Source: Mycobacterium sp. ELW1 | GTDB taxonomy: Bacteria > Actinomycetota > Actinomycetes > Mycobacteriales > Mycobacteriaceae | DNA: 64,000 bases | Direction: 5' to 3' | Assembly: GCF_008329905.1 (NCBI RefSeq) | Contig: NZ_CP032155.1 | Location: 3,286,001 to 3,350,000 of the forward strand | In this document: piece by piece, positions 1-8,098 of the stretch | Numbering within the stretch: the first letter of the stretch is position 1 | How the letters are laid out: the number at the start of each line of letters is the position of its first letter | The notes under the pieces: model-generated | Database searches by the model: none | Seen by the model: the letters and a program-made list of their open reading frames with translations, nothing else | What the model was told of the DNA's origin: nothing | Translations under genes and position numbers: made by a program

Positions 1-90
1 CGTGTTCTGCTGGCGCGACACGCAGCCCGTCAGGAGCAGCCCGACCACGGTCAGCGCGATGAACGCGCGACGAAATGCTATGAGAGACAA
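1..90 (-). CDS. ABC transporter substrate-binding lipoprotein, N-terminal fragment
   Basis: Only the first 30 codons are in the window. Read from a TTG at 90-88, the peptide has two basic residues, a hydrophobic stretch and a lipobox ending L-L-T-G-C, with the lipidated Cys at residue 23. This is a typical lipoprotein signal peptide. A GGAG sits just upstream of the TTG. It follows the ATPase and permease genes with a 11-bp gap, so it is most likely the solute-binding lipoprotein of the same importer (SsuA/TauA type). The substrate cannot be told from this fragment; the rest lies beyond base 1. Confidence 0.75.
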   Translation of the reverse strand, partial: MSLIAFRRAFIALTVVGLLLTGCVSRQQNT

Positions 91-101
91 CCTAGCTCCT
101 G

Positions 102-839
102 TCAGATCTGAACACCGAGTTGCGAGAGCAACTCGGTGCGGTGATTGTCGTTGGCGGTCGACGAGCTGCCAGTGGGCAGCCGTGGGTCGGTGATGGCCGT
201 CTGGAATACCACTTCACCGTCGTCCAGGACCAGCACCTGATCCGCGAGCGCGACAGCCTCGTTGACGTCGTGGGTGACCAACAGCACCCCGAACCGGTGG
301 CGCCGCCACAGCTGCAACAACAAGGAGTGCATGCTGAGCCGCGTGAGCGCATCCAGGGCGCCGAACGGTTCGTCCAGCAGCAGCAACTGCGGCTCGGCGA
401 CCAGGGCCCTGGCCAGGGAAACCCGTTGTGCCTGACCGCCGGACAGTGTCAGCGGCCACGCATCCGCGCGATCGATCAGGCCGACATCGGCCAATGCCTG
501 GTCGGCCCGCTCGGCCACCTCGGCGCGAGAAAGCCGGAATCGGGTCAGCCCGTAGCCGACGTTGGTGCGCACCGTGCGCCACGGAAACAGCCTCGGCTCC
601 TGGAACGCCAGCGCCGGTGCTCCGCTGACGATGCGCTCACCGGTATGGTCCTGGGACAAGCCGGCCAGCACGCGCAGCACGGTCGATTTCCCGGATCCGC
701 TACGCCCCACCAATGCGACGATCTGGCCCGCGCCGACCGCGACCGAAACATCCTTGAGCACATGATGTTCGCCGTACCACTTGTCGATGTGCCGCAGTGA
801 TCCGGCCACCCCGGTCTGGCGATCGTAGGTCACGGTCAT
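102..839 (-). CDS. ABC transporter ATP-binding protein, sulfonate/taurine/nitrate type
   Basis: 245 residues, full length for an importer ATPase of the SsuB/TauB/NrtD group. It has a Walker A motif (GRSGSGKST, residues 45-53), Q-loop region (FQEPRLFPW), LSGGQ signature, Walker B followed by the D-loop (LLLLDEPFGALD) and the switch His (VTHD). It energises import at the cytoplasmic face together with the permease encoded just upstream, which it overlaps by 4 bp, and the lipoprotein downstream. The group transports sulfonates, taurine, nitrate or thiamine precursors. An alkylsulfatase-like dioxygenase gene at 11.8 kb makes an organosulfur substrate plausible, but that is inference. Confidence 0.9.
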   Translation of the reverse strand: MTVTYDRQTGVAGSLRHIDKWYGEHHVLKDVSVAVGAGQIVALVGRSGSGKSTVLRVLAGLSQDHTGERIVSGAPALAFQEPRLFPWRTVRTNVGYGLTRFRLSRAEVAERADQALADVGLIDRADAWPLTLSGGQAQRVSLARALVAEPQLLLLDEPFGALDALTRLSMHSLLLQLWRRHRFGVLLVTHDVNEAVALADQVLVLDDGEVVFQTAITDPRLPTGSSSTANDNHRTELLSQLGVQI

Positions 840-1678
840 GACCGATACCTCAGTGCGCGGCGCTCCAGGGAACGCACGATCGCATCAGTCGTGATGCCCA
901 GCAGCGCATACACGATCAGACCGAAGATGATGATGTCGATGCGCAGGAAGTCGCGTGCGTTGTTGATCAAGTAGCCGATGCCTTTGTCGGCGTTGATCTG
1001 TTCGGCGACGATCAACGTCAGCCACGCGATCGCGAGTGATTGCCGCAGGCCCACCAGTACCTGGGGCGCGGCGCTGGGCAGAATGATGTTGGCGAACCGC
1101 TGACGAAATGAAAAGCCAAGCACCTCAGCTGTTTCGAACAATTTTGGGTCGACCTGTCGGATAGCCGAGAAGGTGTTGAGGTACAGCGGGAAACTGACAC
1201 CGAGCGCGACCAGCAGAACCTTGGGAAGTTCGCCGATACCGAACCACAGGATGAACAGCGGGATCAGACCGAGGTGAGGTAGCGCCCGCAACATCTGCAT
1301 AGGCGGGTCGACAGTCGCCTCGGTCCACCGGGACAGGCCCACCGCGCTGCCCAGGCCGATCCCGATCACGCCGCCGAGCAGCAGTCCCTGCACCACCCGC
1401 GCTCCGGATACCCGCAACGCATCGGCGAGCTGACCATTGCGGATGAGTTCGAGCCCGGCCTCGGCGATCAGCGACGGTGCCGGCAGTACTTCTTGGGAGA
1501 TGAATCCCAACGCGCTGCCCAGCTGCCACAACGCCAGCAGGAACACCGGCGAAGCCCACCGGGCGATCGTCCACTTACGCTCCCGGCGGCGTGGACGGGT
1601 GCGTGAACCGGCAGGCAGGACCGGCGCAGAAGCCTGCACGGCTGATGTGGTCACGGTGTGTGGGTCCCCCGGCGGCAC
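836..1678 (-). CDS. ABC transporter permease, SsuC/TauC type
   Basis: 280 residues with about six membrane segments after a basic N-terminus and the BPD_transp_1 fold. The EAA loop motif, which contacts the ATPase, is around the segment FETAEVLGFSFRQRF. It is first gene of the importer operon and overlaps the ATPase gene by 4 bp. The GTG start at 1678 is the longest choice. A later start is possible because the first 30 residues are polar and low in complexity. Substrate is undetermined, most likely an aliphatic sulfonate or related anion. Confidence 0.88.
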   Translation of the reverse strand: MPPGDPHTVTTSAVQASAPVLPAGSRTRPRRRERKWTIARWASPVFLLALWQLGSALGFISQEVLPAPSLIAEAGLELIRNGQLADALRVSGARVVQGLLLGGVIGIGLGSAVGLSRWTEATVDPPMQMLRALPHLGLIPLFILWFGIGELPKVLLVALGVSFPLYLNTFSAIRQVDPKLFETAEVLGFSFRQRFANIILPSAAPQVLVGLRQSLAIAWLTLIVAEQINADKGIGYLINNARDFLRIDIIIFGLIVYALLGITTDAIVRSLERRALRYRS

Positions 1679-1792
1679 GTGGGTGGCTGACGATCGGCAC
1701 GCGACAGCACGAATCAGCCGCGTCCATCGACCCTAAAAACGACCGCTCGCCCGGTGAAGGGTTTGATTCGTGGTGACCAAAAGATCCGGGGG

Positions 1793-2122
1793 TCAGCGCC
1801 AGCCGTCAGCGGCCTTGGCGGCGCGAACCAGCGCATCGCACAGTTCCCGCAACTCGGCCGCGGCCGCACCCTCGTCGACCGCGGTCGCGACGTCTTCGGC
1901 GGCACACCGCACCTGGAACACCCGATCGGACAGTTCGGCGGCCTCGTCGGCTGAGAGCACCACGGCATCCTCGGGAATGGCGCTGCCCTTGACCAACGCG
2001 CGCTGCTCGTAGGCGCGCTGCCGGCAGGACTGGCGGCAGTACTGCCTGCGCCGGCCCATCCCGACGTCGGCCACCTCACGTCCACACCACCGACACGGCT
2101 GGGACCGGGAACGACGCGTCAC
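1793..2122 (-). CDS. conserved hypothetical protein with N-terminal Cys-rich motif
   Basis: 109 residues. The basic N-terminus has a C-x-x-C-G pair (residues 10-13) and a second C-x3-C pair in YCRQSCRQRAYEQR, so it probably binds one zinc ion. The rest is an acidic, Ala-rich helical segment without a catalytic motif. The YCRxxCRQRAYxxR pattern recurs in small actinobacterial proteins of unknown role. The GTG start at 2122 has TACAGT 8 bp upstream, close to the leaderless arrangement seen elsewhere in this window. It is divergent from rbpA. A nucleic-acid-binding role is only a guess. Confidence 0.65.
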   Translation of the reverse strand: MTRRSRSQPCRWCGREVADVGMGRRRQYCRQSCRQRAYEQRALVKGSAIPEDAVVLSADEAAELSDRVFQVRCAAEDVATAVDEGAAAAELRELCDALVRAAKAADGWR

Positions 2123-2180
2123 ATCATGTGACTGTAGACGGCATGGCGAAGTGATCCCGGTATCATGGGGGGTCGAGTCG

Positions 2181-2206
2181 GGAACCGTAGCGAGTGGTCT
2201 TGCGTT
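2181..2206 (+). promoter_or_regulatory. candidate ECF-sigma (SigE/SigH/SigR-type) promoter of rbpA
   Basis: GGAACC at 2181-2186 and CGTT at 2203-2206 are separated by 16 bp, matching the -35 and -10 elements used by stress ECF sigma factors of this group. The rbpA start lies about 59 bp downstream. Streptomyces rbpA is known to be controlled by the disulfide-stress factor SigR, so such a promoter here makes sense. Which sigma factor acts is not known. Confidence 0.5.
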
Positions 2207-2224
2207 GACTACCCGGACTTCATA

Positions 2225-2240
2225 AAGGGCTCCGGCCCTT
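2225..2240 (+). promoter_or_regulatory. hairpin in the rbpA leader
   Basis: AAGGGC and GCCCTT form a perfect 6-bp stem around a TCCG tetraloop, between the candidate promoter and the ribosome binding site GAGGAG (2251-2256). It may stabilise the 5' end of the mRNA or affect translation. No function is shown. Confidence 0.45.
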
Positions 2241-2264
2241 GACAGACACTGAGGAGAGTTGACG

Positions 2265-2603
2265 ATGGCTGATCGTGTCCTGAGAGGCAGTCGCCTCGGA
2301 GCCGTGAGCTACGAGACGGACCGCAACCACGACCTGGCGCCGCGTCAGATTGCGCGGTACCGCACCGAGAACGGCGAGGAATTCGAGGTTCCGTTCGCCG
2401 ACGACGCCGAGATCCCCGGCACCTGGCCCTGCAAGAACGGCCTCGAGGGCACCCTCATCGATGGCGACCTGCCCGAACCCAAGAAGGTCAAGCCGCCGCG
2501 CACCCACTGGGACATGCTGCTGGAGCGCCGCTCGATCGAGGAGCTCGAAGAGCTGCTCAAGGAGCGGATGGACCTGATCAAGTCCAAGCGCCGCGGCAGC
2601 TGA
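2265..2603 (+). CDS. rbpA: RNA polymerase-binding protein RbpA
   Basis: 112 residues, near-identical in length and motif order to M. tuberculosis Rv2050. RbpA binds RNA polymerase and group I/II sigma factors and stabilises the open complex. The N-terminal tail and core (LGAVSYETDRNHDLAPRQ), the linker (PEPKKVKPPRTHWDML) and the C-terminal sigma-interacting helix (RRSIEELEELLKERM) are all recognisable. ATG at 2265 is chosen over a TTG at 2259 because GAGGAG ends 8 bp before the ATG and the family protein starts MADRVLRG. It lies opposite the ppm1-lnt block, as in M. tuberculosis. Confidence 0.97.
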   Translation: MADRVLRGSRLGAVSYETDRNHDLAPRQIARYRTENGEEFEVPFADDAEIPGTWPCKNGLEGTLIDGDLPEPKKVKPPRTHWDMLLERRSIEELEELLKERMDLIKSKRRGS

Positions 2604-2614
2604 TCGCCGCCTAG

Positions 2615-3388
2615 CTACCTGACGATGCCGCGGGCGCGGTCCAGTCGCCCGCCGAGGCCCCACTGGGCGACCTTGACCATCGCTTCGCGGATGTTCGAGC
2701 CGCTCATCTTCGACACGCCGAGTTCGCGCTCGCGGAACGTGATGGGCACCTCGGTGACGGTGAACCCGCTGTTGATCGTGCGCCAGGTCAGGTCGATCTG
2801 GAAGCAGTAGCCCTTGGAGTCGACCGCGGACAGGTCGATCTTTTCCAGCACCTCACGCCGGTAGGCGCGGTAGCCCGCGGTGATGTCGTGGATGCCGACC
2901 CCAAGCAGTACACGGGAGTAGGTGTTGGCGGTCTTGGACAGCACCAGCCGCCGGTAGGGCCAGTTGCGCACCGTGCCGCCCTGCACGTAGCGCGACCCGA
3001 TCGCCAGGTCCGCGCCGTTGTCGATGGCGTCGAGCAGCCGGTAGAGCTGTTCGGGCGCATGGCTGCCGTCGGCGTCCATCTCCACCAGCACGTTGTACTG
3101 GCGGCTCAGACCCCAGGCGAACCCCGCGAGGTACGCCGCGCCGAGGCCGTCCTTGGCGTTGCGGTGCATCACGTGAACCCGGTCGGTGTCGGCCAGCGCG
3201 AGCTCGTCGGCGAGCTCGCCCGTCCCGTCGGGGCTGCCGTCGTCGACGATCAGCACGTGCACCTCAGGGCAGGCCTTGTGCACCCGGCCCACGATCAGCG
3301 GCAGGTTCTCCAGCTCGTTGAACGTCGGGATGATCACCAGGGTGCGTTGGCTGGGCCGCACGGCGCCCGTGTTTCCCCGGTCGGTCAT
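2615..3388 (-). CDS. ppm1: polyprenol monophosphomannose synthase
   Basis: 257 residues, a GT2 glycosyltransferase of the dolichol-phosphate mannose synthase family. It transfers mannose from GDP-mannose to polyprenyl phosphate, making the donor for LM/LAM and protein O-mannosylation. Nucleotide-binding motif VDDGSPDGT and metal-binding motif MDADGSH are present. No membrane anchor is visible, so it presumably acts at the membrane with its partner. It is the last gene of the amidohydrolase-lnt-ppm1 unit and overlaps lnt by 4 bp. In M. tuberculosis this domain is fused to Lnt as one protein; here the two are separate, as known for M. smegmatis. Confidence 0.95.
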   Translation of the reverse strand: MTDRGNTGAVRPSQRTLVIIPTFNELENLPLIVGRVHKACPEVHVLIVDDGSPDGTGELADELALADTDRVHVMHRNAKDGLGAAYLAGFAWGLSRQYNVLVEMDADGSHAPEQLYRLLDAIDNGADLAIGSRYVQGGTVRNWPYRRLVLSKTANTYSRVLLGVGIHDITAGYRAYRREVLEKIDLSAVDSKGYCFQIDLTWRTINSGFTVTEVPITFRERELGVSKMSGSNIREAMVKVAQWGLGGRLDRARGIVR

Positions 3389-5121
3389 GACTCTCCTTTG
3401 TCGTGCTGCCCGGCCAGGGCGGCGGTTGAATCGCCCTGCTCCGGCGTGTTCTCGCCGTCGTCTTCGCCCCCGGACATGCTGCCTGCGTCCCGTTCCCGCC
3501 GCCTACGACGCAACGGACGCATGAACCAACCATTGTGCAGCATGGCCCCGATCACGACCGAAATGGCGGCTCCGACCAGCACCCATTGGACCAGCGGGCC
3601 CCATCGCGTGGCCGGGGTTTCGCTGGTCTTGAGCCGCATCGTCAGGTCCAGATACCCCGGCGTGAAGAACTGGGTGCGGGCGATTTCCGCACCGTCCGGG
3701 GCGATCACCGCGCTGATACCGGTGGTGCCGGCCACCACGACGTAGCGGTCATGTTCGACGGCCCGGGCGCGCGCGAACGCCAGCAGCTGTTCGCTCATGT
3801 TCTGGTCGAATGTGGCGTTGTTGGTCGGAACGGCCAATAGCTGGGCGCCGTTGCGCACCGATTCGCGCAGCGCCCGGTCGAAGATGACCTCCCAGCAGGT
3901 GGCGACACCGACCGGCACACCGGCGGCGTGCACGACGCCCGAACCGCTGCCGGGCACGAAGTAGCCGGCCCGGTCGGCGAACGACGACAGGTGCCGGAAG
4001 AATCCCCGCCACGGCAGGTACTCACCGAACGGCTGGATGATCTGCTTGTCGTGGCGCTCCCCCGGCCCCGTGACCGGATCCCAGACGACGACGGTGTTCG
4101 AGGCGTACGGATTCTGCGGGGTCCAGTCCGGGCGCGCGACGACGGCACCGACCAGGATCGGCGCGCCGATCGCCTGCGCGGCCACGCTGATCTGCTGGGC
4201 TGCGTCGGCGTTGGTCATCGGATCGATGTCCGAGGAGTTCTCCGGCCAGATCACGAACTGTGGCTGGGGTGCCCGGCCGGCGCGCACGTCCTCGGCCAGC
4301 TGCACGGTCTGGCGGACGTGGTTGTCGAGCACCGCGCGGCGTTGACTGTTGAAGTCCAGCCCCAGCCGCGGCACGTTGCCCTGGACGGCGGCCACCGTGA
4401 CCGTCGGCTCGTTGCCTGCTCCCCCGGCGGCGCGACGGACCTGAGGGGCGGCCACCGCGGTGGTGAGCAACACCGCGGTGATGCACAGCCCGGGCAGCAG
4501 CACCCCGGGCAGCGACACGTGCCCGGCCGGCTTGGCCTGGCTGCTGTGCTGCCACCAGCGTGCGATCTCGAGCACAAGCGCCGCCAGCGACGTGCCCATC
4601 AGGACGATCCCGAACGACAACAACGGCACCCCGCCGAGCTGCACCAACGCCAGGAAAGGGCCGTTTGTTTGCCCGAAACCGACTACGCCCCAAGGGAACC
4701 CACCGAACGGCACGGTCGACTTGAGCCACTCCTGAGCCGTCCACAACAACGCGAGCCACAGCGGCCAGCCGGGGACCCGGCGCACCACCACGGCCAGCAG
4801 CCCGAAGATCGCCGGGAAGAGCGCCTCCATGGCGGACAACGCCAGCCACGGCACCGGGCCGACCAGTCCACTGATCCACGGAATCAGCGGAATGTAGAAC
4901 GCCAGCCCGAACAGGAAGCCGTAACCGAAGCCACCGGCCGGCGTCGTCCTGGGGTGCATCAGCACCCAGCTCAGCAGCGCGAAGCTGACCACCGCCGACC
5001 ACCACCAGCCGATCGGCGGGAAGCTGATGCACAACAGCAGCCCGGCGGTCACCGCGACGAGGAGCCGGAACATCCGTGGCGGCAGTGCGGTGCGGATCCA
5101 ATTCAGCAGTCGGCTAGCCAT
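3385..5121 (-). CDS. lnt: apolipoprotein N-acyltransferase
   Basis: 578 residues. Lnt adds the third acyl chain to the N-terminal Cys of lipoproteins. About seven or eight N-terminal membrane segments precede a nitrilase-like domain with the Glu-Lys-Cys triad: Glu in VIWPENSS, Lys in [13 protein letters not shown] and Cys in ATCWEVIFD. The C-terminus has one more membrane segment and a short basic tail. The reading frame is open a further 309 bp upstream, but that part runs antiparallel in frame to nothing and lies inside the preceding gene. ATG at 5121 starts the recognisable protein and overlaps that gene by 8 bp. Confidence 0.93.
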   Translation of the reverse strand: MASRLLNWIRTALPPRMFRLLVAVTAGLLLCISFPPIGWWWSAVVSFALLSWVLMHPRTTPAGGFGYGFLFGLAFYIPLIPWISGLVGPVPWLALSAMEALFPAIFGLLAVVVRRVPGWPLWLALLWTAQEWLKSTVPFGGFPWGVVGFGQTNGPFLALVQLGGVPLLSFGIVLMGTSLAALVLEIARWWQHSSQAKPAGHVSLPGVLLPGLCITAVLLTTAVAAPQVRRAAGGAGNEPTVTVAAVQGNVPRLGLDFNSQRRAVLDNHVRQTVQLAEDVRAGRAPQPQFVIWPENSSDIDPMTNADAAQQISVAAQAIGAPILVGAVVARPDWTPQNPYASNTVVVWDPVTGPGERHDKQIIQPFGEYLPWRGFFRHLSSFADRAGYFVPGSGSGVVHAAGVPVGVATCWEVIFDRALRESVRNGAQLLAVPTNNATFDQNMSEQLLAFARARAVEHDRYVVVAGTTGISAVIAPDGAEIARTQFFTPGYLDLTMRLKTSETPATRWGPLVQWVLVGAAISVVIGAMLHNGWFMRPLRRRRRERDAGSMSGGEDDGENTPEQGDSTAALAGQHDKGES

Positions 5122-6712
5122 GAAGCACGACACCCCGGTGCACGGTTTCACGGCAGCGCGGCAGCGGATCGCCGGGCGCCAACCGCGGCAGCGCGGGCAC
5201 CCGCGAGCGCGGATCGGTGGACCAGCGCTGCACGCCGTCGGCCGGAGCGGCCACGTCCAGGCCGCCGGCGCCGAGCTCCCACACCGCGTACGACGCGGGC
5301 GCACCCGGGACCAGGGTCCCGCTGACACCGTCCCGCACCCCGCCGGCCCGCCACGCGCCGCGAGTCGCGGCGGCGAACGCCGCACGCACCGAAATCGAAC
5401 TGCCGTCGGTCTGGTGATTGCTGGCCGCACGCACCGTCCCCCAGGGATCGATGCTGGTCACCGGGGCATCTGAGCCGAACGCCAAAGGCACGCCTGCCGA
5501 TGCTAGTAGTGCGAGCGGGTTGAGCGCGGCCGCTCTACCGATACCGAGGCGGCGGGCGTACATCCCGTCGGCGCCACCCCACAGTGCGTCGAAATTGGGT
5601 TGCATGCTGGCCGTCACCCCGCACTGGCCCAAGGTGGCCGCCTGCTGGGCGTTCACCATCTCCAGGTGCTCGAGCCGGTGCCCACAGCGGGCGACGGCGG
5701 GCGCGCCGAACCGGTCGACGAGCCGGCTCAGCGCCTCGACCACCGCGGTCACGGCGGCGTCGCCGATGACGTGGAATCCCGCGGTCACGCCGGCCTCGGT
5801 GCAGGCGAACAAATGGTCGGCAATGGCCTCGGGGTCGAGGTAGCAGTTACCGGTGCTGTCCGGGGCGTCGGCGTACGGCCGGCACAGCCAGGCGGTGTGC
5901 GAGCCCAGCGCGCCGTCGACGAACAGGTCTCCTGCCAGCCCCTGCGCGCCGGTGGTCTCGATCAGGGCGGTCGCCTGGGCGGCGCTGGACACCGCCTCAC
6001 CCCAGTAGCCCACCACCTCTACCCCGTGCTCGGTGGCGCGCAGCTCCTGCCAATCGTCAGATCCGCCGATCTGGGGTCCGGCGCACTCGTGCACGGCGAC
6101 GATGCCCGCGGCGGCCACCGCGTCGAGCGCGGCGCGCCGGGCCTCGGCACGCTGACGGACGGTCAGCAGGCGGCGGGCCTCGGAACGGACCAGGTGGTGA
6201 GCGTCCGCCGACAGCGGGCGCTGCGGGTCAAATCCGGCGACCGCGGGCAGGCCGGGCACCAGCTCACGCAAACCGGTCGAGGCCACAGCCGAGTGAACGT
6301 CGATGCGGGCAAGGTAGGCCGGGGCCGCCCCGACGACGGCGTCGAGATCCTCGGTGCTGGGCGCCTCATCACGAGCCCAGCCGGTGTCGTCCCAGCCATG
6401 CGCCCAGACCGGCTGGCCGGGATGGGCGGCGACGTGCTCGGCGACCAGGGACAGGCAGTGCTGCTTGGACGTCGCACCCGTCAGGTCCAGGCCCGTCATC
6501 AGCAGACCGGTCGACGTGACATGGATGTGGCTGTCGACGAAGGCGGGTGAGACGAACGCGCCGTCGAGGTCGATCGTCTGCGCGTCCGCGAACTGGGATC
6601 GGCCGACCTCGTCGCTGCCCAGCCAGGCGACGACGCCGTCGCGCACCGCCATCGCGGTGGCATCCGGGTGCGTCGGGCTGTGGATGCGCCCGCCCAGAAG
6701 CAGTGTGGTCAC
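5114..6712 (-). CDS. amidohydrolase family protein (YtcJ / amidohydrolase_3 type)
   Basis: 532 residues, a metal-dependent TIM-barrel hydrolase. The N-terminal beta-domain ([10 protein letters not shown]...[11 protein letters not shown]) leads into [14 protein letters not shown] with the metal-binding HxH, followed by [15 protein letters not shown] and [12 protein letters not shown] carrying the later His and Asp ligands. Family members hydrolyse N-substituted formamides and other amides; the substrate here is unknown. A GTG at 6712 starts the gene. It sits between fxsA and lnt and overlaps lnt by 8 bp, so it is probably co-transcribed with lipoprotein acylation genes, without a clear functional link. 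Confidence 0.85.
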   Translation of the reverse strand: MTTLLLGGRIHSPTHPDATAMAVRDGVVAWLGSDEVGRSQFADAQTIDLDGAFVSPAFVDSHIHVTSTGLLMTGLDLTGATSKQHCLSLVAEHVAAHPGQPVWAHGWDDTGWARDEAPSTEDLDAVVGAAPAYLARIDVHSAVASTGLRELVPGLPAVAGFDPQRPLSADAHHLVRSEARRLLTVRQRAEARRAALDAVAAAGIVAVHECAGPQIGGSDDWQELRATEHGVEVVGYWGEAVSSAAQATALIETTGAQGLAGDLFVDGALGSHTAWLCRPYADAPDSTGNCYLDPEAIADHLFACTEAGVTAGFHVIGDAAVTAVVEALSRLVDRFGAPAVARCGHRLEHLEMVNAQQAATLGQCGVTASMQPNFDALWGGADGMYARRLGIGRAAALNPLALLASAGVPLAFGSDAPVTSIDPWGTVRAASNHQTDGSSISVRAAFAAATRGAWRAGGVRDGVSGTLVPGAPASYAVWELGAGGLDVAAPADGVQRWSTDPRSRVPALPRLAPGDPLPRCRETVHRGVVLHG

Positions 6713-6756
6713 GGTCAGTCAGTCTCCCCCGCAGCTGCGGGACAGACGCAACGGGA

Positions 6757-7230
6757 TCAGTACCGGCGGACGATGTTGGCGTCGTGGACCGGTCCGTGAA
6801 CCTGTTCCTCGATGATCTCGCCGTCGATGTAATCGCCGCGACTGGAGTAGCCGGGCGCGGTCAGGTTGATGACGCTGACCCGGCGAGCGATGCCGCGGGT
6901 GAGCAGCATGCCGGCCACTGGTCGCACCACCCTACGAGTCGGGGGCAGCAGCATCAGCGCGCCGACGGCGGTGGAGACGATCCCGGGAATGAACATCAGG
7001 ACGGTGCCGAGTGCGACGAGCATGCTGTCGGCGACCGCGCCCTGTGGGTCGGTCCGGGTGCGCTGCAGTTTGAGGATCTGCTTTTTGACCTGCGAGCCGG
7101 CCAGCGCGACACCGATGACCGAGGTCGCCAGCAGGATCAGGAGCGTCCAGCCGATGCCCACCGACCAGGTCAGGGCAGCCAGCACCGCCAGCTCGACCAC
7201 GGCGTAGAGGAAGAACGTCCGCATCACCAT
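6757..7230 (-). CDS. FxsA family membrane protein
   Basis: 157 residues. The first 120 residues match the FxsA pattern: FFLYAVVELAVLAALT, a second hydrophobic segment, a charged QVKKQILKLQRTR turn, and the conserved stretch GTVLMFIPGIVSTAVGALMLLPPTRR. FxsA in E. coli relieves phage T7 exclusion by F; the mycobacterial role (Rv2053c) is unknown. The tail is hydrophilic. The frame is open further upstream, but ATG at 7230 (or 7224, two residues later) fits the family start. It lies 44 bp upstream of the amidohydrolase gene in the same direction. Confidence 0.85.
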   Translation of the reverse strand: MVMRTFFLYAVVELAVLAALTWSVGIGWTLLILLATSVIGVALAGSQVKKQILKLQRTRTDPQGAVADSMLVALGTVLMFIPGIVSTAVGALMLLPPTRRVVRPVAGMLLTRGIARRVSVINLTAPGYSSRGDYIDGEIIEEQVHGPVHDANIVRRY

Positions 7231-7295
7231 GTACTGGCAACGACTCGCGTACCGGTCGGGTTCCGGTTGCCGCTGATAGCAGCCTGAGAGTTCGG

Positions 7296-7676
7296 TTACG
7301 CGGTGATCTCGAGCGCGACATGCACCTTGTCGATGCCGCCGCGAACAACGCTGTGCAGATAGAACCACCACGAGTGCTGCCAGTAGCGGCGCAGCACCTT
7401 GTTGTAGACGTCGCGGGTCTCCGAATCCGGCAGCACCCGCGCCGTCGCCTCCACCGCCGGGCCCTTCGGCTTCCCGAGCACGTGACATTCGGCGATGGTG
7501 ACCCGCGGGGTGTTGCGGATCCGCTTCACCTTCCACGAAACGCGATCGGTGATGACCAGCAGACGGTCTCCGTCCGGGACACCCCAGATGGCCGTCGGCT
7601 TGGGGGTGCCGTCCTTGGTGAACGTGGTCAGCAGCAGATATTTCGACTGGGCGACATCGTGAAAGGTGGGCGCCAT
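7296..7676 (-). CDS. PPOX-class flavin/F420-dependent protein, copy 1 (Rv2061c-like)
   Basis: 126 residues with the split-barrel flavin-binding pattern: SKYLLLTTFTKDGTPKPTAIWGVPDGDRLLVITDR...VKRIRNTPRVTIAECHVLGKPKG. Actinobacterial relatives often use F420 rather than FMN. The gene upstream (7680-8063) is a clear paralogue with the same motifs; the gap between them is 3 bp and no separate promoter is seen. In M. tuberculosis a single such gene (Rv2061c) is next to cobN. Substrate unknown. Confidence 0.82.
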   Translation of the reverse strand: MAPTFHDVAQSKYLLLTTFTKDGTPKPTAIWGVPDGDRLLVITDRVSWKVKRIRNTPRVTIAECHVLGKPKGPAVEATARVLPDSETRDVYNKVLRRYWQHSWWFYLHSVVRGGIDKVHVALEITA

Positions 7677-7679
7677 GGG

Positions 7680-8063
7680 TCAGGCGGCCCGCAGTTCCAG
7701 GCCGACGTTGCGCTTGGTGCCCCCGCGCAGCTTGGAGAAGAAATTGAACACCTTGCCGAGCAGCCCGTACCGGTTTCCGATCGCGTCATAGACCCGCTCG
7801 ATCTGGGGGCCGCCGTCGAGGATGGTCGCGACCGCCTCCACGGCTTCGCCCTTGACGTTGCCGCTGCGGTCGCAGACGGCCAGCGTCACCCGCGGGGTGT
7901 TCCGAATCCGCTTGACCTTCCAGGAGTCCTTGCCGGTGATCACCAGAGCGCGGTCGCCGTCGGGGGCGATCCAGATCGGTGTCGGCTTGGGCCTGCCGTC
8001 CTTGGTGAAGGTGGTCAGCGAGACGTACTGAGACTTGATCACTTCGCCGAAACTGGGAGCCAT
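7680..8063 (-). CDS. PPOX-class flavin/F420-dependent protein, copy 2 (Rv2061c-like)
   Basis: 127 residues, paralogous to the next gene: SQYVSLTTFTKDGRPKPTPIWIAPDGDRALVIT, then WKVKRIRNTPRVTLAVC...GNVKG. The middle is nearly the same in both, while the C-terminal third differs (VFNFFSKLRGGTKRN here). This suggests an old tandem duplication followed by divergence in the region that would cover the active site. It is transcribed from a leaderless promoter (TAGATT 6 bp before the ATG) in the short gap after cobN. Confidence 0.83.
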   Translation of the reverse strand: MAPSFGEVIKSQYVSLTTFTKDGRPKPTPIWIAPDGDRALVITGKDSWKVKRIRNTPRVTLAVCDRSGNVKGEAVEAVATILDGGPQIERVYDAIGNRYGLLGKVFNFFSKLRGGTKRNVGLELRAA

Positions 8064-8069
8064 CTGCCC

Positions 8070-8075
8070 AATCTA
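8070..8075 (-). promoter_or_regulatory. -10 element of a leaderless promoter
   Basis: Reading on the minus strand, TAGATT is followed by 6 bp and the ATG of the PPOX gene. Transcription would begin at or next to the start codon. Confidence 0.6.
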
Positions 8076-8098
8076 GCGCTCTCGTAGCAACCGGCTGG

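Noticed and set aside
5122..5430. Extension of the lnt frame by 103 codons upstream
   Set aside because: Arg/Pro/Cys-rich translation of the amidohydrolase gene in another frame; ATG 5121 starts the real protein.
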